From the NCBI GenBank assembly GCA_013368325.1, contig JAACJK010000059.1, positions 372,001 to 436,000 on the forward strand: DNA of 64,000 nucleotides. Reading direction: 5' to 3'. The notes beneath the pieces were generated by a model, which did no database searches, was not told the origin of the DNA, and worked only from the letters and a program-made list of their open reading frames with translations. Numbering within the stretch: the first letter of the stretch is position 1; every line of letters starts with the position of its first letter. Source of the DNA: Ephemerocybe angulata (taxonomy: Eukaryota > Basidiomycota > Agaricomycetes > Agaricales > Psathyrellaceae). The translations under genes and the position numbers were made by a program. Below are positions 50,159 through 62,700 of this stretch, piece by piece.

Positions 50159-53100
50159 CTAGTTGGGTTGCTGATAGCCCATCATAAAATCACGCCAAAT
50201 CTCCTCCTGTGTCGGTTCGAGGGGACCTTCTCCAGAGGGGTACCGGTGAATGATTTGAGGGAATGCGTCAGGGTGGTTAACTTTTAGCGGGTGCCCATAC
50301 ATCGGCGCCGAATAACCACGCTGCTGGGGTTGCTGTGGAGGCGTCGGCTGAGGATACTCTTCAGGACGGCCATGGCCTTGATGGGACATCGATGGGGAGC
50401 TATACATACTCCACGGCTCGTGGTATTGTTGCTGGGTCTGAGACGACGAATGGTGTCGGCTGATCGGGGTTGAAGAGGACTCTGTAATTCCCTCCATCTG
50501 GATCTGCGATGCTTTGTAGCTCAACCCTGGCTCTGGAATCAGACTTGATCCTGGAGGCGACAGGAATGGTCTGTTACTGAGATACGGGGCGCCTTGGGGT
50601 GTATGGTAACCCGACAAGGATCCCATTTGGCCAACGGGCGATTTGGAGGACGTGCGGGTTGTCTCTTCCGGTGCATAACTCAACCCAGACATCTGCATCC
50701 CCCCTCCATGTCCATAGAGAGAAGAGTCGTAAGTTTCCGCTTTTGAATAACCAGGGGCTTGCTGTCCAATCGAACCACAGTATTTCTGCAACATCTCCAT
50801 CGCCCCTGGGTTGCTGTTGGGACTGTTGCCACCATCGCTTCCTCCCATAACGCCAGAGCTGGGCGTAGCAGGGCTGGTCGTATGTGGGGATCCTGCGCTC
50901 GAGGAGGACTTGATCACCGTCTTACGACCACCTAGTAGCTGCAGTTCATCGACATCGGCGGAGATGTCCTGCTGGAGGCCGCTTCCAGCTTGATAGGCCG
51001 CGACAGCCCGCTTGAGGAGCTTCTCTAGGATCGGCTGCGGAAGATACAGAAACGTAAGTATGTTTCAGTCTTCTCTCATAAGCGAAAATCCCTGACCACG
51101 GTGCTTTGTGAGCGACACCCGCGCGAACCTGACTCGTAGAATGGAATCGCTGCCTGCAACTCTCGAAGGGCGTCGAGCGCCAAAGTACACTTGGGGCTTT
51201 CAACAACGAGAGCACCAAGGACAATCTTGTATTTTATCAGTAATAGTGGAGCGAATCGTGAATCAACAACCCACGCATGATGAGAAGACGCCCGACCAAA
51301 AATACCACACGGTGGACGTCAATCGAGGATGGACCGCATATAATGACTGTAGACTTGTGATGAGCCGAGTCGCCGAGCGATATGCGGCTAGTACCGAGGC
51401 TGCATACGCGTGTTGCAGTGGGTTATCAGGTTGCTGCTTTAAGGCTTGCGCGAAATAGCTTCGGTGGATATAAAGAAGGTCTGTCAAGGTTTGTGTCAAC
51501 AACGAGAACTCCGGCAAAGCCATCGGTCAGAGGTCGATGGCACTTACTAGATTCGCGGAGGCAAATAGTACAGTATTGTTGCATTGCGCGTGGTGCACTG
51601 GAGTTCCACGACCGCGTTGTGTCAGTGATTCGCACAGGAGATCGTAGATGATTCGGGATGGGAAACGCCCTGATCTTTTTATCCAAATCCAGGAGGGACT
51701 TGTATGGTGGTGTTCGTGGACTGAAGACGTGATAAGAGGATGCCGTCAGAATATTTGCTGAGTACCGGATCTTCCATGCATGCCCTATTAGGCGTTTATA
51801 TGTGGTCAGGCCGATTGGACAGTGAGAATCTTTTCAGGAGAACGAAGTCTCACATCCAATCTCCATCTCTTTGTTTGGCCCAATATGGGGTTCCAAATCT
51901 TCTGGGAACTGGCAGTCCGTATGCTGCGCTGCCAGGGCAGCCGGTCGGCCGTTTACGACGCTCTGAACAAACCGTCCAATGAGATTTTGTGGAGTCAAGT
52001 AGGAAGGAAGAAAGGACTCACAGTCCAAGAGTCCCACACGAAAAGTTCCCAGAAGAACTTTAGATAAGAGGACGCAGAATAATGAGTGAGGAGATTAGCC
52101 CAACTTCACCGCAACTCAAAAAGGGTTATTTACCCTGCGGCGGCGTTGCACATCCTCAGGTGGAAGATTCCACGCCGCACTGTCCCTTTCTGTCGAAGCA
52201 ATACCATGGATAGGTTAGCGCTAGTATATCGGTCGATCGCGAGGTGTACGTACGCAGGCCAAGCTAAGAAGTAGAGAGCTAGTATCAGAAAATATTCGGA
52301 TAGGGAAGGAATCACCTACCATGTGAGCTACCCGGCAACTGAGGCCAACGAGAATCCAACGCTCCTCGTTCCTGTCGCGTTCCTCATTGTAGATGAAGCG
52401 CACAATCAGAAAAAGCGTCTGGACGGTGGCCATCGTTGCTTCTACCAAGATCGAGTCTAGAGAGAACGACGCGCGCGAGAGGGCCTCATATACCTTCGCT
52501 GTGGCCACCGTCTCTGGGTCGCCATGAAATAGACAGCCACTCGCTAGGATGATGAAGAACAGAGAAATTCGATGCGGGTGAGCTGCTTCGACGCTTTTCT
52601 CACCCGTCGAGCCGTAGAGCACCTCCAGCACGCTATTGCGGAAGTCTTGTCGTGTGATAGGTTCATACCTGAGGAGTACAAAGGCCCAAGTGTTAGTAGT
52701 ACGGCCGAAGGTGTGATAGAATAAACCCCGGGCATCTGAGTCTGAAAACTCACATCCAGCCAATGTTGGCGAAATACAATTCAGCGAGTTCCTCAGCAAG
52801 GTGAAAGTCCGGGATATAAGCTACGAACATCTCCTTTTTGTATGGAGATCCGCGGAATCCGAAGGGAAATGCGTTCATGAGGTCAAGGATGTCTGGGGGA
52901 AGATTGACGAGTCGACCTGCAGCAGTTGAAAAGTCTTCGTTCTGAGGGATCAGCATCAGCACCCAGGCAAACACGACAGACAGAAGTCACCCCACAGGCA
53001 TAAGATCTTGAAAGTACTAGAAACGCCAAAGCCAGGTGTGAGCACTTTCAGGGTTGAGATTTATTTTCGATGGACGAACCTCCGAGCTTGACGTCTCACC

Positions 53101-53808
53101 ATGATACTTTGCTTGTCCATCCAAGCCAATTGAAAGGGAGCCCATCCCTTGTGATACAATACTGACAGGTCCTTGAAGCTCTTCCATCGCCCCGAGGTCG
53201 TCAACATCTGTTCCGGTCGTACGAGCAAGCTCCCTTTCAAGCTGTTGGCACCGTGCCGTCAACCCTTTGACTTGCTCCTGTAATCGTTGGGCATGCGCCA
53301 TCAAAACCCTGCCCGCAGAGCAATGAGCCTCGGAAGTGAGTAGGCACCACAGCCAACACGTACTTGTTCCCTTTTGTTGCTGCCAAAGTCCCTAGCAATC
53401 AAAAAGCAAGAGGAGACCCATTTCAACAGCAGGACATAGGTTACTGAGATCGAGCTTACCTTCTGGACATATCCCAGCGCAGCCTCTCCTGTGGTCCCGA
53501 GTAGCAAGGTGAATAAGGGATGCACAAGTTCCCTCGAGGATGATGTACACACCTCACACATGACTGACATGGAAAAACCCTGCATTGGTGGTGGTCCCCG
53601 GGTCACCCAATGGTCAAGCAATGAGCAATCCTCCGGCAATGGACGAACCTGTCACATTTCAATTTGGACCTAAACCGCGACTGGCGTTCAGAAAATTACG
53701 GTATGTTAGCTGTGGAAGCGACGACCACCTTCGACATTCTGCGCAGGAAAGCCCTATCTTCCTTGAAGCTGGGGCATCGCCCGACCCTGGCTGGGCGTCC
53801 ACGTTCAT
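50159..53808 (-). CDS. Zn2Cys6 transcription factor with fungal_trans domain
   Basis: Nuclear DNA-binding regulator on the minus strand, likely over 800 aa. The start at 53808 opens MNVDAQPGSG. The zinc cluster is assembled from four pieces: CAEC plus RR at 53755-53740, then SKLKCDR (about 53668), then a small exon VFPCQSCVR (about 53583-53558), then RGCAGICPEG (about 53482). This gives CAECRRSKLKC and CQSCVRRGC-GIC, six cysteines with canonical spacing. A coiled coil follows (LMAHAQRLQEQVKGLTARC). The middle homology region spans YEPITRQDFRNSVLEV, ISLFFIILASGCLF and RDSAAWNLPPEDVQRR, then FVNGRPAALAAQHTDCQFPEDL, typical of fungal_trans. The last 250 residues are Ser/Pro/Gln-rich, an activation-domain-like tail ending GYQQPN. 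Target genes are unknown; the neighbouring P450 is a candidate only by position. Confidence 0.88.
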
Positions 53809-55055
53809 GACTTCGAGAACTCGACGAGGCGGCGTCGTCTAGGATCGGAAGACGGCGGAACGTGGCGGTTAAGGGAGAGGGGCAACTTCTCTTATATAAC
53901 TGGGAAAGGGAAGAGGGAAACAAGAAGCCAGGCAGATTTGGTGCATGTGTAGATCAAATGGCTTTATGTTACCTGGAACTTACTTACGGCGATAGCCCTG
54001 TGCAGTAAGGTTGATGTAGAATTTGATTGTCATGCCGAGTTCGAAGTAGTGGCAATGGCATCATGACCTCGCAGAGACGGTTCGGATTTGAACAGGCGTC
54101 AAGCTCGTGGATTCTTGAACCACCGCGTAGCTGGGAACTCCTCTGGGGACGCCAGTCGGCGACCGTGCATTTGCCGTACACAGTTCGCCGCGTATGACAG
54201 TAACCTGGCCCTTCTCGACAGGGCCCACTAGTCACTAGTTAGTAGTATATTGTTCGACGATAGTAAGAAAGTTTTTGAATTACATCCATCTGTTGGCACA
54301 CACCTCAAAGAACAAGTACACAGTCCCGCAGACGACCACCTCCAGCCAGCCCCCCAGAAAATTGTGGTGGGGCAGGCAGCAAGCGCCCACATCACAAATC
54401 ACCGGGATTCTGGCTGACGAATCTTGGCAAGACGAACCTCGACCGGCGGTAATGGACATCGGCCTGGTCAAGGCCTGGTAGACACCCCGTTGATACTCAT
54501 TACGATAGACTCGGAAACGCTAGTGAATATCCGCAATGCCCACAGGAAAGCCAATTTGCAAGGAAATGTGATTCAAATGACAGAAACTACAGTGAACATT
54601 TGTATAGGGAAGGTTTCTGAGGCATGTTCGGAGCGAACCCTAAAACCCGCCGAGAAGTTGAAAACTTGAATATCTGGAGTAGGAGGAAGGTAGGTTAGAA
54701 CCAAGCTGATAAAGTGTGAGGACATATAAAAAGATCAGATAGGCAGAGAGGTACTACCAAAGTAGCCCCCTCCGAAGGTAGCTGAGATAAGTTTCTGCAC
54801 CGCAAGAGACCGCTCTTGCTAAAGCCAAATGCCTCAAGGCATCATAATACAGAAAAGCGAACGCGACGCTTACCTATCCAATAAACCGCATCTCTGTCGT
54901 CGACGAAGGAAAGGAGGAAGAAGAGCGGAAACCGCCTGCCAAAAATTTCGCTGCTCGCGCATCACTGATAAACAAATGATTCAAACTCCGAATCTCCGCT
55001 AAGCTCCGACGCGAGAGCGTCGTCGTCGTTGTTGGGAACCATCGGACACGCAAGA
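53809..55055. other. Intergenic region between divergent transcription factor and TAF10
   Basis: A TATA-like TTATATAA lies at about 53892-53900, roughly 85 bp upstream of the transcription factor start. No gene is supported; frames are short and unlike known proteins. Confidence 0.5.
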
Positions 55056-55807
55056 ATGGCAAGCACACCGTCTCAGCAGGCCCTGAACGTTTCTTACGCG
55101 GTGCCGACGCCTCCTGCATCCTACACGCCGCAGCCTGACACTACTCAGACCCAGCCAACCCAGTCTGGCTTGTCTCCCGCCCCCACACCGACGACATCCA
55201 CAGCACCGACAGCAGGACCGTCACAGACAACCACCCAAACAACGCCGCAGCAGTCGCGGCAACAACTTGAAGATGCTCGGAAAGACCGCACCCTCGCAGA
55301 GTTCATGCTCATGCTGGACGATTACGAGCCTTTGGTGCGTGACCATGCTTATAGGTTCAGGCGTGGTGATCCTGATCCGGGGGTATAGATCCCAAATGAA
55401 GTAACCGACTACTACCTTCAGAAGGTCGGATTTGAATGCGAGGACATCCGATTGTGAGCACTTGGTTTTAGAGCTGTTTGCTTTCATCTCGCTGACTATG
55501 GTGTAGAAAACGCTTGCTTTCACTGGCAGCACAGAAGTTTGTCTCGGACATTGCTGCCGACGCGTACCAGCACGCCAGGATCAGAACGAGTGCTTCAGGC
55601 GGTCGTATGCGCGTCAACCAGCCATTATCTGGGCCAGGTTCGGCCAAGGTATGGTGTCTTCCCCTTTGTTACCGACTCTATCGTTCCTGACACAAGCCTT
55701 TCTTGTTTTCATAGGACAAAACGCGGACCACACTCACTATGGACGACCTGAGCGCCGCGCTTGCCGAGTACGGTATCAACGCTAAGAAGCCTGAATATTA
55801 CATCTAA
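55056..55807 (+). CDS. TAF10: TFIID/SAGA subunit TAF10
   Basis: Histone-fold subunit shared by TFIID and SAGA in the nucleus. Four exons. Exon 1 has a Pro/Thr/Gln-rich N-terminus and then RTLAEFMLMLDDYEPL. A short intron follows, and exon 2 gives IPNEVTDYYLQKVGFECEDI. Exon 3 reads LKRLLSLAAQKFVSDIAADAYQHARIR, the signature TAF10 helix. Exon 4 ends TLTMDDLSAALAEYGINAKKPEYYI before TAA at 55805-55807. The core is collinear with yeast and human TAF10. Length is about 200 aa. The start chosen is the first ATG in frame. The gene is divergent from the Zn2Cys6 factor gene about 1.2 kb away. Confidence 0.95.
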
Positions 55808-56089
55808 GAAGCACCCACGCATCCACTTTCTCTGTACTTCGCCAAGTCGTATTGTACCACCAACATAATAGCCGGCCAAAGCCGGTAGATATCCTCACAC
55901 TACTAACGACTGTAGTCTTGTATATTACATGTTCATTAGATCCTCGAAGCAGATAACTGATCCCCATTGGTCGTCCTTTTCCCTTCGATTTTGTCTTGCT
56001 ACTGTGACTTCCAGATGGTGTCTCTTTGCATTCATTAGGAAAAGCTCGGGGATCGAGGGCACTCCCTACAACTCCGACACCTCTCCCTT

Positions 56090-57252
56090 TTCACCGAATA
56101 CAAGGAACACCTCCAGTCCACTCGACATAATAATCCGAGATGTAAAATCCGTTGCTCAATTTGTCCCACCATCTATATCGCAGGCGGTCCCAACGCGTTC
56201 TTTCATCAGCGTCAAGAACCAAGATAGATCTTGACTGAGAACCACTTACTTCCACCCTTTGATACATTCTCCCTCCACCATACAAATTATCGTGATAGAC
56301 CTGTCGGCGTGATAATGCCCGATAGCCTCACACGAAGTTCTTGGTCCCCTCCTATATCTGACATTATTTGCCGTTACTTTTCCTGGAACCAAACCGGTCC
56401 TATTCCCCGTGGTCCTGACCAGCGCGTTTAGCTTTTCCTTGATGGTGACGGCCTTAGCTATCTGATTCTGAGGAACCCCTGGCAATAGAACGAAAGCATG
56501 GTCATCACTTCGTGTTTGCTGATGTACTACACCTGTGTAAACCATAGTTGGCCTCGACGCTCCAAGCAGTGTCTATCGCGGTTCTACTCACCATAGTTTT
56601 CTCCAAAGATAGCGTTGTCTACTCGTTGCACATAGATCACGGATCCATGATCTGGATATTGTACGTCAAGGGAGACGATCTTGAAGCAGGTTACCCCGCA
56701 GCTTTGTTAGCGAGTACTTACAGTGGTTGATCGTAGAATTCCCGGTAAGAGGGCAATGGTCTACGACGTCTTCATTTAGCAGCTGAATGGGGGTCTGAGA
56801 ACTCTCTGGAACTCCTTCTACAGGGTAAGTTTCCGGAGATTGCGTATTGAGTCCAATTTGGGGGGCGGAGGAAGACGTCTGGAGCGTCTGCTCCGGCAGG
56901 GGAGACCTCTCCGACCCTTGGCCGTCAATATCCCCCAGTTGCTGGTGGAACCCAGAGGTAGCATGGTGGCTGGAGTCGGCAATACGTTTCCTCTTCGATT
57001 CCCATGGTCGCATCTCAAGATTTAGAACGGTGTCCATCGATGTGTTCTGATGCGTTGAAACCATTGGTTTTCGGATATAGTGGAAGGCCCGATTGCACTT
57101 GCCAGACGGAAAGCGTGGATATGTATGAAGTGAGCGGAGGTCTGCACAGTGCAAACGAGAGGAATGGGATCTTGGGCGGTGCGAGCGCGTCCCTTGAGGC
57201 GCGGAGGCGTCGGCGAGTCCCAGCCAATGGCTGCGATTGATCCCATCAGCTT
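56090..57252 (-). CDS. Uncertain gene, unknown protein
   Basis: The minus strand between TAF10 and RRP14 has several protein-like open pieces: a polar N-terminal region with ESKRKRIADSSHHATSGF (57000-56950), then VSLDVQYPDHGSVIYVQRVDNAIFGENYG ahead of a GTGAG site (near 56690-56590), then HAFVLLPGVPQNQIAKAVTI (56480) and RSILVLDADERTRWDRLRY (56230). Some borders look like real GT-AG splices, but no consistent frame joins all pieces, and I recognise no family. ATG 57252 is the best upstream start. The long first segment is quoted only up to its clear parts. It could be a fast-evolving gene or a decayed one. Confidence 0.3.
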
Positions 57253-57329
57253 GACCCTAACCTCACCGAGTGCACTATTCTGCGAATCTGCTTGCATTTC
57301 TTCTCTACTCTACCCCGTCAGCATCCAGG

Positions 57330-58693
57330 ATGCCCATAACCCCTACTCCCGCAAATCTTCTTCGAACGTCACTGGAACAGCACAATGAGACGTTCGAAAA
57401 CCTCCTCAAACTCATCCCGGCGCAGTACTACATCGTGAACGAGCAAAAAATGGAAGAGCAGGTGCGACGAGGAGGTCTCTTTTCACCTGAACAGGTGCTC
57501 ATGCAGAACGTAGATGGCGTCGAAATTCCAAAAGCACAGCAAAAAGCAGAAAGGCGTGAAGCACGCTGCGGAGGTTGCAGCCGCAAAGCAAGCCGCGAAA
57601 AGACAAAAGGTTCGGTGCTTTCGTATCTAAAGTAGTGACAAATTGACATGGCAGTATAGCTCGACCCGGCAAACCAAAAGACGATCATCGACATCCAGAA
57701 TGAACAGAACGCCGAGGAGGGCACCGACGAGTCCGACTCTGGAAGCGACGGCGGGATGGACGTCGACGTCTCCTTCGAGGGGGCCGACGAGGACGAGGAC
57801 GAGTCCAACGGCGAAGACGCTGGCGACGAGGAGCGGGAATACGTCCCGATGCCCTCAGGCGGCGGAATCAACACTCTCCGCCAGAAAATGCAGTCCAAGA
57901 TCGCAGGGTTCCGTCAACAGCGCGGGCAGGCGGAGCCCGGCTCCAAGGACGAGCTGCTCGAGGAACGGAGACAACAGCGGGCAGCGATGCGTGAGCGGCG
58001 GAGAAAGGAGACGCGGGAGCGCATTCGCAAGGAGCAGGAGGCGCGCAAGGGCTCTGCGAAGGAGAAAACGCAGCAGACGTCCAAGGGCAGCGTGCCAAAG
58101 GCGCCCCAACTCCTGGTGCCCGACCACTCGAACAAGGTCGCGAACGTGGCGTTCTCTACCGTCAGGGACCCTTCGTCCTCGAAGCCTGCTGCGAGCTCGT
58201 CGTACAAGTCTCTGAAGGCGTCGTCGGATCCCAAACAGGCGCTGTTGCAGCTGCAGGCGAAGAAGGCGAAGCTGGAGGCGCTGCCGGAGGAGAAGAGGAA
58301 GGAGATTGCGGAGCGGGAGCGGTGGTTGAAGGCGGAGGCGAGGATGGAGGGTGTCAAGGTGCGCGACGACGAGGGCAGGCTGAAGAAGGCGGTGAAGAGG
58401 AAGGACAAGGAGAAGATGAAGACGAAGAAGGAATGGTGCGTGCTCAGAACGCTCTGTACCTTTCTCGGTAGCTCACAATCTGCAGGTCCGAGCGCAAGGA
58501 GCAAGTTTCGGCTGCGATGGCTGCCCGCCAGAAGAAGCGTACCGATAACCTTGCTATGCGTGCCGACCGCAAAAAGGACAAAAAGAGCGGTGCGAGCAGC
58601 AAGAAGGGTGCTGCGGGCAAGGGCAAGGGAAAGGCAAGGCCCGGATTTGAGGGCAAGAAGACCTTTGGGGGAAGCAAGGGGAAGGGCAAGTAA
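57330..58693 (+). CDS. RRP14: Ribosome biogenesis factor Rrp14 / SURF6
   Basis: Nucleolar protein needed for pre-ribosome maturation. Four exons. Exon 1: MPITPTPANLLRTSLEQHNETFENLLKLIP with YYIVNEQKMEEQ, the conserved SURF6 N-terminal box. The intron 57463-57513 removes an alternative frame, and exon 2 reads MASKFQKHSKKQKGVKHA, a lysine-rich RNA-binding-like stretch. Exon 3 is a long acidic then basic region with GGGINTLRQKMQSKI and ELLEERRQQRAAMRERRRKE, the SURF6 core, followed by KPKQALLQ-type repeats (SDPKQALLQLQAKKAKLEALPEEK). Exon 4 gives SERKEQVSAAMAARQKKR and a Lys/Gly-rich tail ending GKGKGK. The last exon is reached through an intron near 58437-58485. The opposite-strand long open frame is only the mirror of this composition. 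Confidence 0.93.
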
Positions 58694-59068
58694 TCCTATC
58701 TCATCTTCGCATGTTCCGTCGGATCGGGGGGCCAATGATCACGCTTTCACACATTGGACTTGGTACGAAGGTGGACCTGAACTGGACGTTTGGTGGAAAG
58801 TACTGGTGGTCAGATCTGCGGTACCGCAACGAGCTGACGCCAATTCTCGCATGCATTGACTCCAATTTGCTTTCTGGGACCTCTTGATCATTTCCCCCCT
58901 CGAGTTCATGCGGCTCTCGGGCGTGCCTCAAGCACAACTTCAACATTCCGGCGGAAGTGACACAGTTTCATCGCCATACTCTGAGCCGGGCCTTCCCAAC
59001 CCCGAACTTTCTCCACACTTGAACTGCATCTGTATCACACGCGCTCAGGCAGTTTGTCGCTGGTAGAT
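58694..59068. other. RRP14 downstream region
   Basis: No gene is seen. It presumably holds the 3' UTR and terminator of RRP14. Confidence 0.5.
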
Positions 59069-59721
59069 AGGACCCCGGTTTATACCCTCAGAGGCTAGAT
59101 CCGGGTTTGGGCTCCCAATGTCCGGATTGTGAAAGTTGAAAAGGCTCGATTTTGTCCGGATTGGCTCCCAGCCTGGCGCCCAGGTGCCAAATTTTGTCCG
59201 GATTCTGAGATCCAGCCTAAATATATTCGATTTTTCGCTTATTTTCGCCTATTTTATTTTTTAGCGCTCGCATGAGCTCCTGCGACCGCAAAACACCAGT
59301 TTTCACGTCTAGAAAGGCTACGACGCGACTAAACGAGCTCGTTTGTCAAAATTGTTACCTTTTCGGGTTCGTCAAGACTGGGTCAGTGTCAAGACGTCAA
59401 TGGAAAGCTCTTCAACTATATTACCAGCCATTTAGGCTTCGAGAATCGCGCCCGCTGAACAAGTTGAAGACATCTACTGCCCTTCAGGCTCGAACTCAGG
59501 GTCCCGGTTGAGCTTTCAGCGGCCTACCACCTGAGCCATTTGTCCGGATTATTGATCTACCATGAAGGAACTCTCGTCTGGCTGTCCGGATTGTGGATCT
59601 GGCATTTTTCGCGGCGAAGCCCAGATGTCAATCCGGACAATTTGGGGTAGGATCGCCTACATACGGCGGCGATTTTTGTCCGGATTGACATCTACCCTCT
59701 CAGGGCATAAACCGGGGTCCT
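59069..59721 (+). mobile_element. 653-bp TIR element with tRNA-like core and TGTCCGGATT array
   Basis: Flanked by a perfect 8-bp duplication TGGTAGAT (59061-59068 and 59722-59729). The ends read AGGACCCCGGTTTATACCCT and, inverted, AGGACCCCGGTTTATGCCCT; the match extends over 32 bp with three differences. TGTCCGGATT occurs seven times in the subterminal thirds (near 59119, 59153, 59193, 59541, 59581, inverted near 59630, and 59676), a pattern typical of transposase-binding sites. The centre holds a tRNA-like segment on the minus strand. It encodes nothing. An 8-bp TSD fits hAT or KDZ-type transposases; the ends do not resemble the TAGTG ends of the hAT elements elsewhere in the window. Confidence 0.88.
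59478..59545 (-). ncRNA. tRNA-like segment in the 653-bp TIR element
   Basis: On the minus strand TGGCTCAGGTGGTAGG (59523-59538) is a very good A box and GAGTTCGAGCCTG (59487-59499) a very good B box, about 25 bp apart, as in a real tRNA gene with a short variable arm. It is the best of the tRNA-like segments in the window. The ends do not form a clear acceptor stem, so it is tRNA-derived. Confidence 0.6.
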
Positions 59722-59729
59722 TGGTAGAT

Positions 59730-62700
59730 GCGCATTCGGTTGGTGCGTGCTGCCAATGCTGCATTTCACCTCAGTTTCCAGCATCGCTCCACCGACTGAA
59801 CGTTTATTTGTGTTGCCCGCAGCAGCCCGCAGCCATGGCGAGCCCGGTGGCATCAGAATGCAGGGTTTTTATAAACTTGATTGAATATCATTCGCACCTT
59901 CGTTGCACCGCGCACTTGTTGTGGTTGCGATGCGTGTTCCTAGCGTTCAATCGGGGGTGCGATGGGCCCGCCAGGGACCCTGAGCGACGCGACACGCATG
60001 GCGACACCACGCGGACCCGCGCTGTATTTTGGCGTTCGGTTCAAACGATCTTTTAGTGGGAGCATCGAGATCTGGTCGCAGGGAGTGGACTCGGATGTGT
60101 CCTTGACGCGGACATACGCGATCTCCTACTGGTGATGGTTTATGGATGTGGGCGCCTATTCGTCTGGACTGGCAATAAGCTGACCTTCCTCGAGCAGTCG
60201 CTCGCGCCCCCGCGAATTGGACTGCGCCTCGGCCCCACCCTACCTGACTTGGGCGTCGAATTCCAACACCACTCGTTTTGGGTTTTGATTTTTGGATACT
60301 GTGAGTAGTGAGATGTGCGGCACTTTGCCGCGATACAGCTCGTTATTCGCTTTGCCATTAAACGATCAGTGGCGGCGGACCAGGCGCTTAGCGCTTATCC
60401 CTAGTATACGAGCGCCCGTTCAGCACCCATGGCCTCCAGCCGGGCCATCCGGACGCGTCGATCCACAATTCGGACTCGGAAGGAGCTGAGGAGGTTCTGA
60501 CCTCTTTATGGCAAGTTTAGAAGCATCCGTTGTTGACGGCGCTGGCTAAGCGGCAGAAGATATCCGAGTATCCGTTAGCGTTTAGAGGCTATTCCACTTC
60601 AGTGGTCCTTGGGCGCGCTGCTCCTGCTTTTCTTCATACATACCCTGGACGGCGAGCTGCATTTCTGCGGCGTTGAGGGGACGTGCTTACGAGGCATCCT
60701 CAGGGTCAGCTCGAGAGGTGAGTCTGTTCAGGTTTCTATCTCGCGTACCTGCTTACTGACTCTATCCTTTTCGAGGAGTCTGCTAGGTGCAATTCAGCCC
60801 TTTTCGCTCGTTCTTCCCTCTTCCAACTCGGATCATGATGTCTCAACCTCTTGACCTCGCCCGAGCTCGCCTACATACGTGCTGGGAGCAGGGCGTTTAA
60901 AATTACAGGAACGGTGGAAGCGCATTTCTTCTCTCTCTCTCAGGGGGTACGGATGCGACTCGGAGTCGAACTCGGAGGAGTGTCCACTTCGCCGTTGCAG
61001 CATGCGAGAGATGGCATGGAGCTTACGAACTTTTAAGCTGCCCTTGACGTGCAATTGAATAGACTCAATCCACGTTGCTCTTGGGACATTCATGACACTC
61101 GGTGCTGACCCCTCAATACCTACAGGCCTTTGCGACATGGCTGGTGCGTCCGCCCGTGAACCCAAGGGTATAATCACGACTTTTAGGCTCTGGAGCTTAC
61201 ACATTTCTATCCATTATTCTGACGATGCAAGGGTCGACAACCAATGGTAAACTGCGGAACGTGGAACAAGCAACATACCCTGCTACCCTTCACGCTTCGG
61301 CGCAGGCTCCCAGCTTCCGAAGGTCCTGACAGAACCACCCACGGTGGACAAATCTCTTAAGTAAACGAAGGTTAACAAGCGCGCGCGTACTTACGAATCG
61401 CTGGATAGGTGAGTCTCCACATCATCAGAACTTCCATCTCTTCTCCTCCACCTTCCGATGTTATGATATCTTATCCTGGAAAAGATAGACGTGCCAAGCT
61501 TGCAGGGATAGGAATAGAGTCCGTTGCCGCCCACATTCCATGTTTAGCGCTCACATCGACTTCCGAGTCGGACCGGAATACGAATACGAAGTCCGGTCCA
61601 AGCTCGGGTTGCGCTCAATCATAATGTTCCTGGACATTTGAAAAGTGGGAAGGTTTTGTCTGCGTACGTCCGAAATTTGCGCGGGCCATCAAACTACACT
61701 ACCATGATAGGAAGGTACGCTCCTTATGGGCTTAGTGCTCTTTATGGATCTGTCTGCGGTCTACCTGCCTGCCTGTCCTCCAGGAGCCCTCACATCTTGT
61801 TAGTCGGTCGGGTATGTAGTTTGTTTTCTTTGTATAGTTGAATTAGGGCTTCTCCCTCTGTAAAGTGAAGAGGTGGATATTGTGCTACGTGCTCAATTCA
61901 TGCACAGGGTTGTAGTCTGCAACAGGAATTTTGAATGTTTTGAGCACCGGTGGGGCGACGATGTGGAGGTCTGGGATTAGGTCCAGTGTTTTCTCGTCTG
62001 GCATGTTTAGAGATGGTACTGGATGTAGCGGAAACCTCGTTGAATTTATGGATCGCGCTGACGGTTCACTCAGTGGTGACTTGCTTTTGTAAATTGCGGA
62101 CCGCGGTATGTATGTCTTCTTTCGCTACCGTCTGTTGCGCCGAAACTAATCATGATATTCTGACTTAGCTCTAAACTGACTCTTGTCGGACTCTTCGCGA
62201 CTTGTCTGACCTGGCACTGTAACTGTGACTAATGCTGAACATGCACGCCGTCTGACTCACAGGGATTCATCTGGGCAGATACTCTCAATAGTCGTCACCC
62301 CCGGTAAGTCATAGCTCGGGAGGTCCACCAAAAAGTCATAGAATCCCAAGAGCCATAGTCTGGGGAGGACACGGAGGGGTATGACTCAGTGGAGGTGTTC
62401 GACCGTACTGTCTAATTTCCACCAATGGGGGATCAGGACTTCATGATGTTTATTCAGCAAATATTCAGGTGTATGCAGACAAGCGCAACAATGCGTAAAT
62501 ATGAGGCATGCCGCTGGAGTGTCCAGGACTGCCCGAAGGGCCAATTGTTTCTCAAATGTGCAAGCGGCGTGGGAAACGTCGCTTCGCTTTATTGAAATTA
62601 AGCGCCCAGAGCGACGGTCACCGATAATGGCCCAAGTCGGACGTTTGGTATGAAGAACCTTGGAGCTAACCAGGCACACATTTCGTAAGCTCCAACCCAA

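Noticed and set aside
57914..58735. 273-codon minus-strand open frame
   Set aside because: Mirror of the Lys/Glu-rich RRP14 coding sequence, which is strongly supported on the plus strand.
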